Source: Streptomyces sp. NBC_01276
Lineage (GTDB): Bacteria > Actinomycetota > Actinomycetes > Streptomycetales > Streptomycetaceae
Reading direction: 5' to 3'
Length of the DNA stretch: 64,000 nt
NCBI RefSeq assembly: GCF_041435355.1
Contig: NZ_CP108442.1
Location: 1,364,001-1,428,000, forward strand
Below the pieces are notes generated by a model. That model saw only the letters and a list, made by a program, of their open reading frames with translations, ran no database searches and was not told the DNA's origin. Each line of letters opens with the position of its first letter. The stretch's first letter is position 1. Positions 36,536 through 45,457 of this stretch are shown one piece after another. A program made the position numbers and the translations under genes.

Positions 36536-37615
36536 CTACGCCGCGCGCCGCGGGCCGCTCGGGAGGGCGGCCAGGGCCGTGGCGAAGGCCGCGCGGCAGC
36601 GGAGCCAGTCCGGGTCCGGGGACGGCGCGTGCAGCGCGAGGAGCTTGGGCAGGAGGTCCGCCGAGAAGGCGCGGGCCGCCTCCGCCGGGAGCAGCGAGGG
36701 CAGGTTGTCGATGGCGATGACGTCCAGCGCGGGGGTGCCGCCGGGCAGCCGGCGGGCGGGGGCCGTCCAGTCGGTGAGGCGGTCGTAGACGGGCAGCAGG
36801 TGGAGCGGGGATCCGGTGTCACAGGTGATGTCGGCGATCACCGAGAGCCGGCGGGTCCCGGCGGAGGCGTCGAGGTCGGCCGCGGTGAGGAAGGGCGGCG
36901 CCGGGCGGGTGGTGAGGACCGCGTGGACCAGGATGTCGTGGCCGAGCAGCGCGGCCCGGTCCAGATCGCGGGTCGCGGCCCGGTCCCAGAGCGTGGGCCG
37001 GATCCCGGCGGTGATCAGGGCGTCGCGGGCCCCGCGTCCGCTGCGGCCGCCCGCGCCGGTCACCAGGGCCCGTAACGGCCGGCCCTCGCGGGCCCGGCGC
37101 AGCCGCGCGTCGAGTTCGGCGCGGGGCAGCGGGGCCAGCGGAGCGGTGAGCCGGCCGCGCGCGTGCAGTGCGGCCAGGGCGGCGCCCGCGTACCCGGCCC
37201 AGTAGCCGAAGGCGGCCAGCCTGCGGCCCTGCGCGTCGGCGAGGTACTCCAGGTCGAACAGGGTCCCGCCGCCGGCCGCGAAGCGCCTCAGCAGCTCGGG
37301 GCCCTGCGCCTGCCCCTTGTAGGCGTGCCCGAAGTACACGTGCCGGTGGTGCAGCCGCTCGGGTGTGGGCGGGAGTTCCTTGAGACCGAGGACGTACGCC
37401 GACCGGGGCGCGGACCCCGCCCAGGACCCGGCCGGGGCGGTGGCGCAGCCGGCGGCCGCGTAGGCGTCGAGCGGGAAGACCCGGTGGCCGGACTCCTCCA
37501 CCGTGATCCGTACGCCCTGCCGGACGAGCCGCGCGGCGTCCTCGGGGGTCAGCGGTGCGCGGCGCTCGGTGGGTCGGGTCTCGCTGCGCATCCAGAGCTG
37601 GGGGAGCTGCGACAT
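36536..37615 (-). CDS. saccharopine dehydrogenase (LYS1-like)
   Basis: A 359-residue protein resembling fungal NAD-dependent, lysine-forming saccharopine dehydrogenase. Matching segments are MRSETRPTERRAPLTPEDAA (substrate Arg/Lys region of the AlaDH/PNT fold), YFGHAYKGQAQ, GGGTLFDLEYLADAQGRRLA, the dinucleotide site VTGAGGRSGRGA, VIADITCDTGSP and AIDNLPSLLP. The reaction in yeast is saccharopine to lysine plus 2-oxoglutarate. In Streptomyces a catabolic or specialised role is more likely (inference). ATG 37615 is chosen because homology begins there. Confidence 0.85.
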   Translation of the reverse strand: MSQLPQLWMRSETRPTERRAPLTPEDAARLVRQGVRITVEESGHRVFPLDAYAAAGCATAPAGSWAGSAPRSAYVLGLKELPPTPERLHHRHVYFGHAYKGQAQGPELLRRFAAGGGTLFDLEYLADAQGRRLAAFGYWAGYAGAALAALHARGRLTAPLAPLPRAELDARLRRAREGRPLRALVTGAGGRSGRGARDALITAGIRPTLWDRAATRDLDRAALLGHDILVHAVLTTRPAPPFLTAADLDASAGTRRLSVIADITCDTGSPLHLLPVYDRLTDWTAPARRLPGGTPALDVIAIDNLPSLLPAEAARAFSADLLPKLLALHAPSPDPDWLRCRAAFATALAALPSGPRRAA

Positions 37616-37832
37616 GGCTGTACCACCTGTCCGTTCGGCGGGGTGGGTGGGCTCATGCGATGTCTTTCCGCGTCGTATACGGCGTACGCGGGATCGGCGC
37701 GGCAACTCCGGGCCCGGGAGCCCCCGGGGCCCCGCCCGTCGACACCCGGCCCAGGGCCCGCCGGGGACCGGCCCGGACCCCGGTCGGCGGACCCGTCGGC
37801 GGACCCGTCGGCGGACCGTCCGGCGGCCGGGA
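37616..37832. other. intergenic stretch with 12-bp tandem repeat
   Basis: 217 bases with no gene. A threefold repeat of GACCCGTCGGCG-type 12-mers lies near 37791-37822. It is downstream of the AfsR-like gene and upstream of the dehydrogenase (both minus strand). No promoter is evident. Confidence 0.4.
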
Positions 37833-39863
37833 TCAGAGTTCCGGGAGGAGGGTCCGCAGCGGGGTCCCGGCCCCCTCCGCGAGCGCCGCCCGGAAGGCCT
37901 CCGGGTCCATCCGGGCCCGTAGGACCCGCTCCGCCCGCGGGAGGCAGGCGCTGGCCGGGCGGATGCGGGCGACCGCTCCGAGCAGCCGCGCGGACTCCTC
38001 GTAGCAGCCCGCGTCGGCCTCCAGTTCGGCGAGCAGCTCCGCCGAGAGCGCCTGCCCGAGCCCGTCGCCGAGGAGCAGCTGGATCTCCAGGGCGCGCAGC
38101 AGTTCGGCGCGGGCCAGCGCCGGGCGGCCCTCGCGGCGCTGGACCAGGGCGTGGGCGTATCCGGTCCAGGAGCGGGCCCACAGGTCCACCGGCCCGTCCG
38201 GCGGGCCGTCCTCGACGGGGACGGACGCCGGGTCGGTGTGCGCGAGCGCCATCGTCAGGGCCGCCCGCAGCGCCTCCGGTCCCGGTCCGAACTCCGGCTC
38301 CGGGGGCAGCAGTTCGAGTGCCTCGCGGAATTCGGCGGCCGCCTCCCAGGGGCGGTCCCGCCAGAGCGCGACGAGCCCACGCAGGTGCGCCAGGTAGGCC
38401 ACGCAGGCGTCCTCTCCCTCCTGCACGGCCGCGGTCCAGGCCTCCACCAGCAACGGATCGGCGGCTTCCGCCTCGCCGGAACTCGCCACCAGCCAGGCGG
38501 CCAGCCACAGCGCCCGGGCGGGCCGGGGCGCCGGGTGCAGGGCCAGGGCCCGTTCCAGGTGCCGCCGCCCCTCCACGACCAGCCCGCAGGGCGACCACAG
38601 GAACCACAGCGACACGGCGATCTCCAGGGCGCCCCCGGGGCCGGCCGCGGTGAGCGGGTTCATCGCGGCGCGCAGCTCCGCCAGTTCCGCGACGGCCAGT
38701 GCGCGCGCCTCCCGCTGCGCCCCCGACCGCCACAGCCGGGCGGCCCGCTCGGCCGTCGCCCGGTACCGCTCGCGGTGACGGCGTGCCGCGGTCGCCCCGT
38801 CGCCGTTCGGGGCGAGGGCGAGCCTCCGGGCCGCGAGGGCGCGTACGGACAGCGGCAGCCGGTGGCGGCCCGGGTGCCCGGCGTCCTCCAGCAGGGCGGG
38901 GGTGATCCGCTCCAGTGCCTCGGCGGCCCGCCGCGGGGTGAGCGGGCCGAAGCCGCACACCTCGACGACGGCGTCGCGGTCGAAGGAGCCCGCGAAGACC
39001 GAGAGCCGTTCCCACAACAGCTGTTCGTCCGGCGGGGCGAGGCTGCAGGTGCGCAGGGCGTCCGCCCCGCCGGCCCGGCCGGCGCCGCCCGAGAGGAAGC
39101 CCAGCGGGTCGGCGGTGAGCCGGCGCAGCGCCTCGGCGGGTGCGTACCGGTGGGCGCGCCCGGCGGCGAGTTCCAGCGCGCCGGGGATCCCGTCGAGGGC
39201 CCGGCACAGGGCGGCGACGGCTCCGGCATTGCGTTCGGTGAGCTCGAAGAAGGGGTGGGCACCGCGCGCCCGTTCCTCGTAGAGGCGTACGGCCTCGTAC
39301 CCGGCGACCTCGGCCACGGCCCGCCGGGCGGGATCGGGCGCGACGTCGTCCGGCACGGGCGCCGGCGGTACGGGCGCCGGCGGTACGGCGAGCGGCGGTA
39401 CGGCGAGCGGCGGTACGGCGAGCGGCGGTACGGCGAGCAGGGCCTCCCCGGCCGGCCCGACGGCGCGCTGCGAGGTCGCCAGGATCCGCAGCCGGGGCAG
39501 CCGTACCAGCAGCGCGGACACCAGCGGTCCGGCCTGCGCGCCGAGCTGTTCGCAGCCGTCGAGCACCAGCAGGGCCTCGCGGCGGTCGAGCCGCCGGACC
39601 AGCTCCGCCTCCAGCGCCCCGCTGCCGTTCGGGGGCACGCCGACCATGTCGGCCCAGACCACGTCGACCCCCTGGCTCCGGCCCAGGGTGCGGACGGTGC
39701 GTACGGCCAGCCGGGTCTTGCCGATGCCGGCCGGTCCTGTGAGGGTGACCAGTCGGGCCGTGGCGAGCAGGGCCGCCGTACGGCTCAGCTCGCGCTCCCG
39801 GCCGATGAAACTGGACAGTTCGGCCGGCACCGACTGGCGCACACTCGTGCCGGGCTCCCCCAC
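37833..39863 (-). CDS. AfsR-like NB-ARC/STAND ATPase regulator
   Basis: A protein of about 676 residues from GTG 39863 (GGAGG just upstream); GTG 39896 is an alternative. The N-terminus SVRQSVPAELSSFIGRERE is the usual entry of AfsR-like ATPase domains. The P-loop is LTGPAGIGKTRLA, the Walker B LLVLDGCEQLG and the sensor motif ILATSQRAVG. The C-terminal half is helical and TPR-like. There is no SARP DNA-binding domain before it and no LuxR helix-turn-helix after it, so it may act by protein contact. A repeated PPLAV linker lies inside. It is divergent from an Lrp-type regulator. Confidence 0.85.
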   Translation of the reverse strand: MGEPGTSVRQSVPAELSSFIGRERELSRTAALLATARLVTLTGPAGIGKTRLAVRTVRTLGRSQGVDVVWADMVGVPPNGSGALEAELVRRLDRREALLVLDGCEQLGAQAGPLVSALLVRLPRLRILATSQRAVGPAGEALLAVPPLAVPPLAVPPLAVPPAPVPPAPVPDDVAPDPARRAVAEVAGYEAVRLYEERARGAHPFFELTERNAGAVAALCRALDGIPGALELAAGRAHRYAPAEALRRLTADPLGFLSGGAGRAGGADALRTCSLAPPDEQLLWERLSVFAGSFDRDAVVEVCGFGPLTPRRAAEALERITPALLEDAGHPGRHRLPLSVRALAARRLALAPNGDGATAARRHRERYRATAERAARLWRSGAQREARALAVAELAELRAAMNPLTAAGPGGALEIAVSLWFLWSPCGLVVEGRRHLERALALHPAPRPARALWLAAWLVASSGEAEAADPLLVEAWTAAVQEGEDACVAYLAHLRGLVALWRDRPWEAAAEFREALELLPPEPEFGPGPEALRAALTMALAHTDPASVPVEDGPPDGPVDLWARSWTGYAHALVQRREGRPALARAELLRALEIQLLLGDGLGQALSAELLAELEADAGCYEESARLLGAVARIRPASACLPRAERVLRARMDPEAFRAALAEGAGTPLRTLLPEL
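39358..39440 (-). repeat. 15-bp tandem repeat in AfsR-like gene
   Basis: About five to six copies of a 15-bp unit (GGCGGTACGGCGAGC and the variant GGCGGTACGGGCGCC). They encode PPLAV/PPAPV pentapeptides that lengthen a linker after the ATPase core. The repeat is in frame and nearly perfect in the four central copies. Confidence 0.85.
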
Positions 39864-39991
39864 ACGTCCTCCCGCTGTTCTCGCCGAGGTGTGCACTGCT
39901 GTTTGATTCAACAGTTCAGCACACAAAGAGAGATCATCAGCCGAGCGTCCGGTCGACCGGACGGTGACCGGGAGAACCACCAGGGGAAGGC
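39864..39991. promoter_or_regulatory. divergent promoter region, AfsR-like / Lrp-like genes
   Basis: 128 bases with an AT-richer core around 39895-39930. CTGTT-N6-AACAG (within GCTGTTTGATTCAACAGTT near 39899-39916) is an inverted repeat that could be an operator for the Lrp-like regulator. Confidence 0.4.
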
Positions 39992-41107
39992 ATGAACTCC
40001 GCCGTTTCCGCCATCGACGACACCGACCGGGCGCTGGTCCACGCGCTCCAGCTGGCACCCCGTGCGAGCTGGGAGCGGCTGGCACCGGTGCTCGGCGCCC
40101 GGCCGGACACCCTCGCGCGCCGCTGGGACCGGATGACCGCCGCCGGGGAGGCCTGGATCACGGGCCTGGGGCTGCGGACGGGCACCCAGGCCCCCTGCAT
40201 GGCGTGGGTGGAGGTGACCTGCGCGCCCGGCGCCTCCCCCACGGTCGGCTCCTGCCTGGTGGCGGACCCCCACACCATGGGTGTGGAGCACACCACGGGC
40301 GGCCGCGACCTGCTGCTCTTCGTCGCCGTGCCCGACCTGCACACGCTGTACCGCTACCTGCAGTTCCGCGTGCAGCGGATCCCCGGGGTGAGCGGCACCC
40401 GCTCCTCGATGGTCACCGCGGTGCACACCGCCCCCGACCGCTGGCGCCTGGACCAGCTGACGCCGGCCCAGACCGACCGGCTGACGGGGCGCACCCGCCG
40501 GACTGCCGCCCCGGTCTCCGCCTCGGCGCCGGGGCCGGCGGTCATGCTGGAGGAGGACCGGACCCTCATGCTGGCACTGGCTTCGGACGCGCGCCGCAGC
40601 GTGGCCTCGCTGGCCCGGGAGTCGGGGATGAGCGAGTCGACGGTACGGCGCCGGCTGGGACGGCTGGAAGCGCGGCAGGGCCTGCGCTACAGCTGCGCGA
40701 TGGCCTCGGGGCTGTCCGGCTGGCCGGTGTCGGCGACGCTGTGGGCGGAGGTGCCGGAGCACGAGGTCGCCGACTGCGCGGCGGTGGCCTCGGGGCTGCG
40801 CGAGACCCGGACCTGCATGTCCGTCAGCGGCCCCTGGAACTTCATGATCAGCGCCCGGCTGCGCACCGTCGAGGAGCTGTCCCGCTACACCGCCGACCTG
40901 TCGCGGCGGCTGCCGGGGCTGCGCATCACCGACACGGCGGTGGCGCTGTGCGTGCGCAAGTCGGAGGCGCAGGAACTGGACCAGGTGGGCCGCAGGGTAC
41001 GGACCGTGCTGCCGGACATCTGGCGCGACCCGGTGCCGGACTCCGGCCCCGTGCACGGGCGGGGCACCCCGCGGGGCGGGGCCCACGGCGGTCAGGGCTC
41101 TCCGTAG
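39992..41107 (+). CDS. Lrp/AsnC-family regulator with two modules
   Basis: A 371-residue protein made of two consecutive AsnC-type units. The first helix-turn-helix lies near residues 8-50 (DTDRALVHALQLAPRASWER) and is poorly conserved. A ligand-type alpha/beta domain follows. A second, classical helix-turn-helix lies near residues 186-232 (SVASLARESGMSESTVRRRL), followed by another sensor domain. Single Lrp proteins have about 150 residues, so this is a tandem fusion, a form seen in Streptomyces. It is divergent from the AfsR-like ATPase. Confidence 0.88.
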   Translation: MNSAVSAIDDTDRALVHALQLAPRASWERLAPVLGARPDTLARRWDRMTAAGEAWITGLGLRTGTQAPCMAWVEVTCAPGASPTVGSCLVADPHTMGVEHTTGGRDLLLFVAVPDLHTLYRYLQFRVQRIPGVSGTRSSMVTAVHTAPDRWRLDQLTPAQTDRLTGRTRRTAAPVSASAPGPAVMLEEDRTLMLALASDARRSVASLARESGMSESTVRRRLGRLEARQGLRYSCAMASGLSGWPVSATLWAEVPEHEVADCAAVASGLRETRTCMSVSGPWNFMISARLRTVEELSRYTADLSRRLPGLRITDTAVALCVRKSEAQELDQVGRRVRTVLPDIWRDPVPDSGPVHGRGTPRGGAHGGQGSP

Positions 41108-41264
41108 GAGGGAGCTCACGCGGGCGGGGCTCACCGCAGGACGGAGCACCCCGCAGGTCAGGGCTCAGGCTCAGCCCCGGTCCGGGCTCGCGCCCAATCG
41201 GGGCTCCCGCAGGCGGGAAGCCCGGCGGGCGGGGAGCCCCGTACGGCAGGCCTCCCCCACAACC

Positions 41265-41894
41265 TCAAGCCCCCGGGGGCAGGGCCCGCTCCAGCGCGTC
41301 GAAGGCGGCGTTGACCCGTGCGCGGTGGTCCTCGGCGATGTCCGCCGCGCGTTCCCCGGCGAGCAGCCGCCCGGCCGTGGTGACGTAGACGGTCCGGTAC
41401 GCGGCCACGGTCAGGGCCGCCGTCAGCCGGGCCCCGGGGCCGCCGATCGCCTCGGCCAGCGCGTCCTCCAGCTCCTCGACGCCCTCGCGCGCCCGTGCCC
41501 GCAGCGCCGGTGAGCCGAGGACGATCCGCCAGAAGTGCGGGAAGGTGTCGCCGACGCCCGCCAGCGGGTGGCCCTGGTCGAGGAGCCTGAGCAGCAGCTC
41601 CCGCAGGCCGGTCAGCGGGGGCGTGCCGTCCGGACGGTCGCGCACCGCGTCCGAGAACAGCTCGACGGCTTCGGGGATCCGGTCGAGGAAGAGGTCCTCC
41701 TTGCGCGGGAAGTGGTTGAACACCGTCATCGTCGAGACCTGCGCGGCCTTGGCGACCTCGGCCACGGTCACGTGGTCGAAACCGCGCGCCGCGAACAGCG
41801 TCGTCGCCACGTCGGAGATCCGCTGCCGGGTCTCGCGCTTCTTGCGTTCGCGCAGCGAGCCCGTCGCCGGACCCGCGCCCTTCTCGTGTTCCAT
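41265..41894 (-). CDS. TetR-family repressor
   Basis: A 209-residue regulator. The N-terminal helix-turn-helix is FDHVTVAEVAKAAQVSTMTV followed by FNHFPRKEDLF, preceded by RKKRETRQRISDVA. The C-terminal ligand domain is variable. It is divergent from an FAD monooxygenase gene with only 47 nt between them, which contains a perfect palindrome. It probably represses both genes until a small aromatic ligand binds (inference). Confidence 0.92.
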   Translation of the reverse strand: MEHEKGAGPATGSLRERKKRETRQRISDVATTLFAARGFDHVTVAEVAKAAQVSTMTVFNHFPRKEDLFLDRIPEAVELFSDAVRDRPDGTPPLTGLRELLLRLLDQGHPLAGVGDTFPHFWRIVLGSPALRARAREGVEELEDALAEAIGGPGARLTAALTVAAYRTVYVTTAGRLLAGERAADIAEDHRARVNAAFDALERALPPGA

Positions 41895-41903
41895 GCGGAT
41901 AAC

Positions 41904-41937
41904 TATAGCGACTACAAACTTTTAGTGACTATAGTCA
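41904..41937. promoter_or_regulatory. TetR operator in TetR-monooxygenase intergenic region
   Basis: TGACTATAGTCA at 41926-41937 is a perfect 12-bp palindrome 4 nt before the monooxygenase ATG. A related CTATAG with flanking AACTATAGCGACTA lies near 41911-41924. They cover both start regions of the divergent pair. Confidence 0.75.
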
Positions 41938-41941
41938 AAGC

Positions 41942-43576
41942 ATGGACTCGGACTTCGGCACAGACGCACACACGGCCCCCGCCTCGGAAGCGGGCACGGA
42001 CACGGACGTGGTGGTGGCCGGCGGCGGCCCCGTCGGGCTCATGCTCGCCTGCGAACTCCGGCTCGGCGGGGCCCGCGTGGTCCTCGTGGAGCGCCGCACC
42101 GACGTGGACCCGACCATCAAGGCGGGGGCGATCAACACGCCCACCGCCGAGGCCTTCCACCGGCGCGGGATGCTGCCCGCGCTCGCCGAGGTGCAGCAGC
42201 GCGCCCTCGAACAGTTCCGGACCTTCATGCGCGACCGGCCGGGAGGCTCCCAGGACGCCCGGCCCCCTCGTACGCCGCCCCGGTTCGCCGCCCACTTCGG
42301 CGGGATCATGCTGGACGGCACCTTCCTGGACGAGGCCGACCCCGACTTCGCACACGCCGGTCCGGCCTCCGAGGTGGGCTTCGTACCGCAGCAGGACATC
42401 GAGCGGGTGCTCGCCGAACGCGCCGCGCGGCTCGGCGTCGAGCTGCTCCGGGGCGTGGAACTGACGGGCTTCGACGCCGAGGACGAGGGGGTCGAGGTCC
42501 GCGCGGCCCCGGTGGGCGGCGGCCCGGACCGGAAGATACGGGCGGGCTGGCTGGTCGGCTGTGACGGCGGCCGCAGTACGGTGCGCAGGCTCGCGGGCTT
42601 CGCCTTCCCCGGAACGGATCCGCAGATCACCGGCCACCAGGCCGTCGTCAGCATGACCGGGGCCGAGGCCCTGAAGACCGGCTGGCACCACACCGACACC
42701 GGGACGTACGTCCACGGCCCCGTCCCCGGCCGCATCCTCACGGTCGAGTTCGACGGACCGCCCGCCGACCGCGACGCGCCCGTCACCGCCGAGGAGCTGC
42801 AGAAGAGCCTGCGGCACGTCACCGGCTCGGCCGACGTCACGGTCACCGATGTGCACACCGCCACCCGCTTCACCGACAACGCCCGCCAGGCTTCGGACTA
42901 CCGTTCGGGCCGCGTACTGCTCGCGGGGGACGCGGCGCACGTCCACTCGCCGTTCGGCGGACAGGGGCTGAACCTCGGCATCGGGGACGCGGTGAACCTG
43001 GGCTGGAAGCTCGCCGCGGTGGTCCGGGGCCGGGCTCCCGAAGGACTCCTCGACTCGTACACCGCCGAACGGCACCCGATCGGGGCCTGGGTGCTCCAGT
43101 GGACCAGGGCGCAGATCGCCCTGATGCGGCCGGAGCCCGCGTCCCGGGCCCTGCGCGACGTGGTCGGCGAGCTGACCGCGACCGTGACCGGCACCACCTA
43201 CTTCGTCAAGAAGATCTCCGGGGTGTGGCAGCGCTACGAACTGCCCGGCGGTCACCCTCTGGTGGGCCGCAGCGCCCCCGACCTCGAACTGGCCGACGGG
43301 CGCCGGCTCGCGGACCTGATGCACGACGGGCGGGCCCTGCTCCTGGACCTCTCGGAGGACGCGGGCTTCGGGGCCGTGGCCGACGGGTACGGGGACCGGG
43401 TGCGGGTGGTCACCGCCGCCGGCCCCGCCGGACCGGCGCCGGCCGCGCTGCTCGTGCGCCCCGACGGGTGCACCGCCTGGGCGGAGGACGCCGACGGCGA
43501 CCGGGCGGACGCGCTGCGCGGACTCGCCGAGTCCCTGACCAGGTGGTTCGGATCCCCCGGACCCGCCGGAGCCTGA
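41942..43576 (+). CDS. FAD-dependent aromatic monooxygenase (PF01494 family)
   Basis: A 544-residue flavoprotein hydroxylase of the phenol/polyketide/rifampicin monooxygenase type. The FAD dinucleotide site is VVVAGGGPVGLMLACELRLG, the NADPH/FAD motif is CDGGRSTVRR, and the second FAD motif is LLAGDAAHVHSPFGGQGLN. The C-terminal thioredoxin-like domain (about 440-544) is present. It uses NAD(P)H and O2 to hydroxylate an aromatic substrate or inactivate an aromatic antibiotic; the substrate is unknown. It is controlled by the adjacent TetR gene. Confidence 0.9.
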   Translation: MDSDFGTDAHTAPASEAGTDTDVVVAGGGPVGLMLACELRLGGARVVLVERRTDVDPTIKAGAINTPTAEAFHRRGMLPALAEVQQRALEQFRTFMRDRPGGSQDARPPRTPPRFAAHFGGIMLDGTFLDEADPDFAHAGPASEVGFVPQQDIERVLAERAARLGVELLRGVELTGFDAEDEGVEVRAAPVGGGPDRKIRAGWLVGCDGGRSTVRRLAGFAFPGTDPQITGHQAVVSMTGAEALKTGWHHTDTGTYVHGPVPGRILTVEFDGPPADRDAPVTAEELQKSLRHVTGSADVTVTDVHTATRFTDNARQASDYRSGRVLLAGDAAHVHSPFGGQGLNLGIGDAVNLGWKLAAVVRGRAPEGLLDSYTAERHPIGAWVLQWTRAQIALMRPEPASRALRDVVGELTATVTGTTYFVKKISGVWQRYELPGGHPLVGRSAPDLELADGRRLADLMHDGRALLLDLSEDAGFGAVADGYGDRVRVVTAAGPAGPAPAALLVRPDGCTAWAEDADGDRADALRGLAESLTRWFGSPGPAGA

Positions 43577-43640
43577 CCCCGTCGGCCGGACCCCGCCAGG
43601 GGGCCTCGCCAGGGAGCGGGCTCCGTACGGGTGCCGACAC

Positions 43641-43693
43641 GAACGGCGGCGCGTACGCCACACCCGCAGTGGGTGGCGTACGCGCCGCCGTTC
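43641..43693. terminator. bidirectional hairpin terminator
   Basis: A 21-bp stem (left arm 43641-43661, starting GAACGGCGGCG; right arm 43673-43693) with a short loop that can add CCC/GGG pairs. It lies between the convergent monooxygenase and purine permease genes. Confidence 0.85.
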
Positions 43694-43716
43694 GTCCGCG
43701 TTCCGCATCCGGAGGG

Positions 43717-45108
43717 TCAGTGCACGAAGGCCGGCTCCGCGGAGGCCTCCGCCGCGGCGTCCTTCTTGGCGCCGAGGTGGTTGAAGGCCAGGTTGAGGAC
43801 GATCGCGACCACGCAGCCCGTGCTGATGCCGGAGTCGAGGACGACGAGCAGGTCCTTCGGGAAGTGGTGGTAGAAGCCGGGGGCGGCGATCGGGATCAGG
43901 CCGATGCCGACCGAGGCGGCGACGATCAGGGCGTTCTCGCCCTTCTCCATGGCCGCGCCCGCCAGGGTCTGGATCCCGCTGGCCGCGACCGAGCCGAAGA
44001 GCACGATGCCGGCGCCGCCGAGGACGGGCAGCGGGACGACCCCGATGACGGAGGCGGCCATCGGACACAGGCCCAGCAGGATCAGGATGCCGCCGCCGGC
44101 GGCGACCACGAACCGGCTGCGCACCTTGGTCATCGCGACCAGGCCGATGTTCTGGGCGAAGGCGCTGCACATGAAGCCGTTGAACAGCGGGCTGAGGGCA
44201 CTGCCGAGGGTGTCGGCACGCAGGCCGCCCTCGATGGTCTTCGCGTCCGCCGGACGTCCGACGATCTTGCCGAGGGCGAGGATGTCGGCGGTCGACTCGG
44301 TCATGCAGACGAGCATGACGATGCACATCGAGATGATCGCGGCCACCTGGAACTGCGGGGCCCCGAAGTGGAAGGGGGTGGGGAAGCCGATGACGTCCGC
44401 GTTCTTGACGGCGTCGAAGCTGGTCATGCCCAGCGGCAGGGCGATGACGGTGCCCGCGACGAGGCCGAGCAGGATGGAGATCTGCTGCAGGAAGCCGCGC
44501 AGGAACTTGCGCATCACGAGGACGATCGCCAGCGTGAGGGCGGCCATGCCGATGTTCTTCATCGAGCCGTAGTCGGTCGCCGTGCGGTTGCCGCCCTGGG
44601 ACCAGTTGAACGCCACGGGGAGCAGTGAGACGCCGATCAGGGTGATGACGGTGCCGGTGACCACGGGCGGGAAGAAGCGGACGAGCTTGCCGAAGTAGGG
44701 GGCGGCGAGGAAGCCGACCAGTCCGGCGACGATGATCGCGCCGAAGATCACGGGGATGGCGTCGGCGCCCTCACCCTTGCCTATCGCGATCATCGGGGTC
44801 ACTCCGGCGAAGGAGACACCGTTGACGAAGGGGAGTTTGGCGCCGATCTTCCAGAACCCGAGGGTCTGGAGGAGGGTGGCGAGCCCTGCGGTGAAGAGCG
44901 AGGCGCCCATCAGGAAGGCGGTCTCGGTGGCGGAGAGTCCGACGGCGGGGCCGACGATCATGGGCGGAGCGACGACGCCCGCGTACATGGCGGCCACGTG
45001 CTGGAGCCCGCTCGTGAACATCTTCAGCGGAGGCAGGGTCTCGTCGACCGGGTGCGTCTCCTCCGGTACTGCGACTGCGTCTTTGCGAAACCTGGGCGTT
45101 GCGGCCAC
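43717..45108 (-). CDS. NCS2-family purine (xanthine/uric acid) permease
   Basis: A 463-residue membrane transporter with about 14 segments. Family motifs are FTSGLQHVAAMYAGVVAPPM near the start, LPFVNGVSFAGVTPMIAIG, CMTESTADILALGKIVGR (the conserved Glu region) and FNGFMCSAFAQNIGLVAMT. Within NCS2 the QNIGLVAMTKVRSR segment fits xanthine/urate carriers better than uracil carriers. The start GTG 45108 has the SD GGAGGA. It lies next to 8-oxoguanine deaminase and urate oxidase and probably feeds that pathway. Confidence 0.9.
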   Translation of the reverse strand: MAATPRFRKDAVAVPEETHPVDETLPPLKMFTSGLQHVAAMYAGVVAPPMIVGPAVGLSATETAFLMGASLFTAGLATLLQTLGFWKIGAKLPFVNGVSFAGVTPMIAIGKGEGADAIPVIFGAIIVAGLVGFLAAPYFGKLVRFFPPVVTGTVITLIGVSLLPVAFNWSQGGNRTATDYGSMKNIGMAALTLAIVLVMRKFLRGFLQQISILLGLVAGTVIALPLGMTSFDAVKNADVIGFPTPFHFGAPQFQVAAIISMCIVMLVCMTESTADILALGKIVGRPADAKTIEGGLRADTLGSALSPLFNGFMCSAFAQNIGLVAMTKVRSRFVVAAGGGILILLGLCPMAASVIGVVPLPVLGGAGIVLFGSVAASGIQTLAGAAMEKGENALIVAASVGIGLIPIAAPGFYHHFPKDLLVVLDSGISTGCVVAIVLNLAFNHLGAKKDAAAEASAEPAFVH

Positions 45109-45457
45109 GGCTTCCTCCGGTCGGTATAGCACGTCGGCAGGGACGTGAGTGTCATGGAGGGGGTGCGAAAGCGTTGCTGTCGAGCCTGTATGGAGTTGTG
45201 GGTGGTGCGACTTCTTGCCCCAAGGGGTGCGGAAACGATTCGCCCAAAAAGGTTCCGCGCATCGAGCCGGTATCGCCGTGGCAGTGGACCGGAACAGGGC
45301 AGCACGGTGCCGCGGTCCTGGTGTTGTCACGCCTCACCGCCCCCGGGAACGCCTTCGGATCTCTCCTCGGGCGCTTCCCGGGAACGGCTGCCGCGGACCC
45401 CGCTCGGGTCCGCGGCCGCCGGCCGGGGGCCGTCCCCCCCGACCGGACTCCGTGGGA
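45109..45457 (-). promoter_or_regulatory. leader of purine permease gene
   Basis: 349 bases without a supportable gene; ORFs here in other frames are GC-pattern shadows. It carries the terminator of the deaminase transcript (45390-45416) and then the permease promoter. The AT-richest part is near 45225-45255 (GGAAACGATTC, CCCAAAAAGG). I see no copy of either purine-regulon operator here. Confidence 0.4.
45390..45416 (-). terminator. hairpin terminator after 8-oxoguanine deaminase
   Basis: GCCGCGGACCC (45390-45400) pairs with GGGTCCGCGGC (45406-45416), giving an 11-bp stem and 5-nt loop, 42 nt beyond the stop codon. Confidence 0.75.

Noticed and set aside
45109..45457. Purine riboswitch before the permease gene
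   Set aside because: I could not find the conserved purine-aptamer core or a matching three-helix fold by eye.
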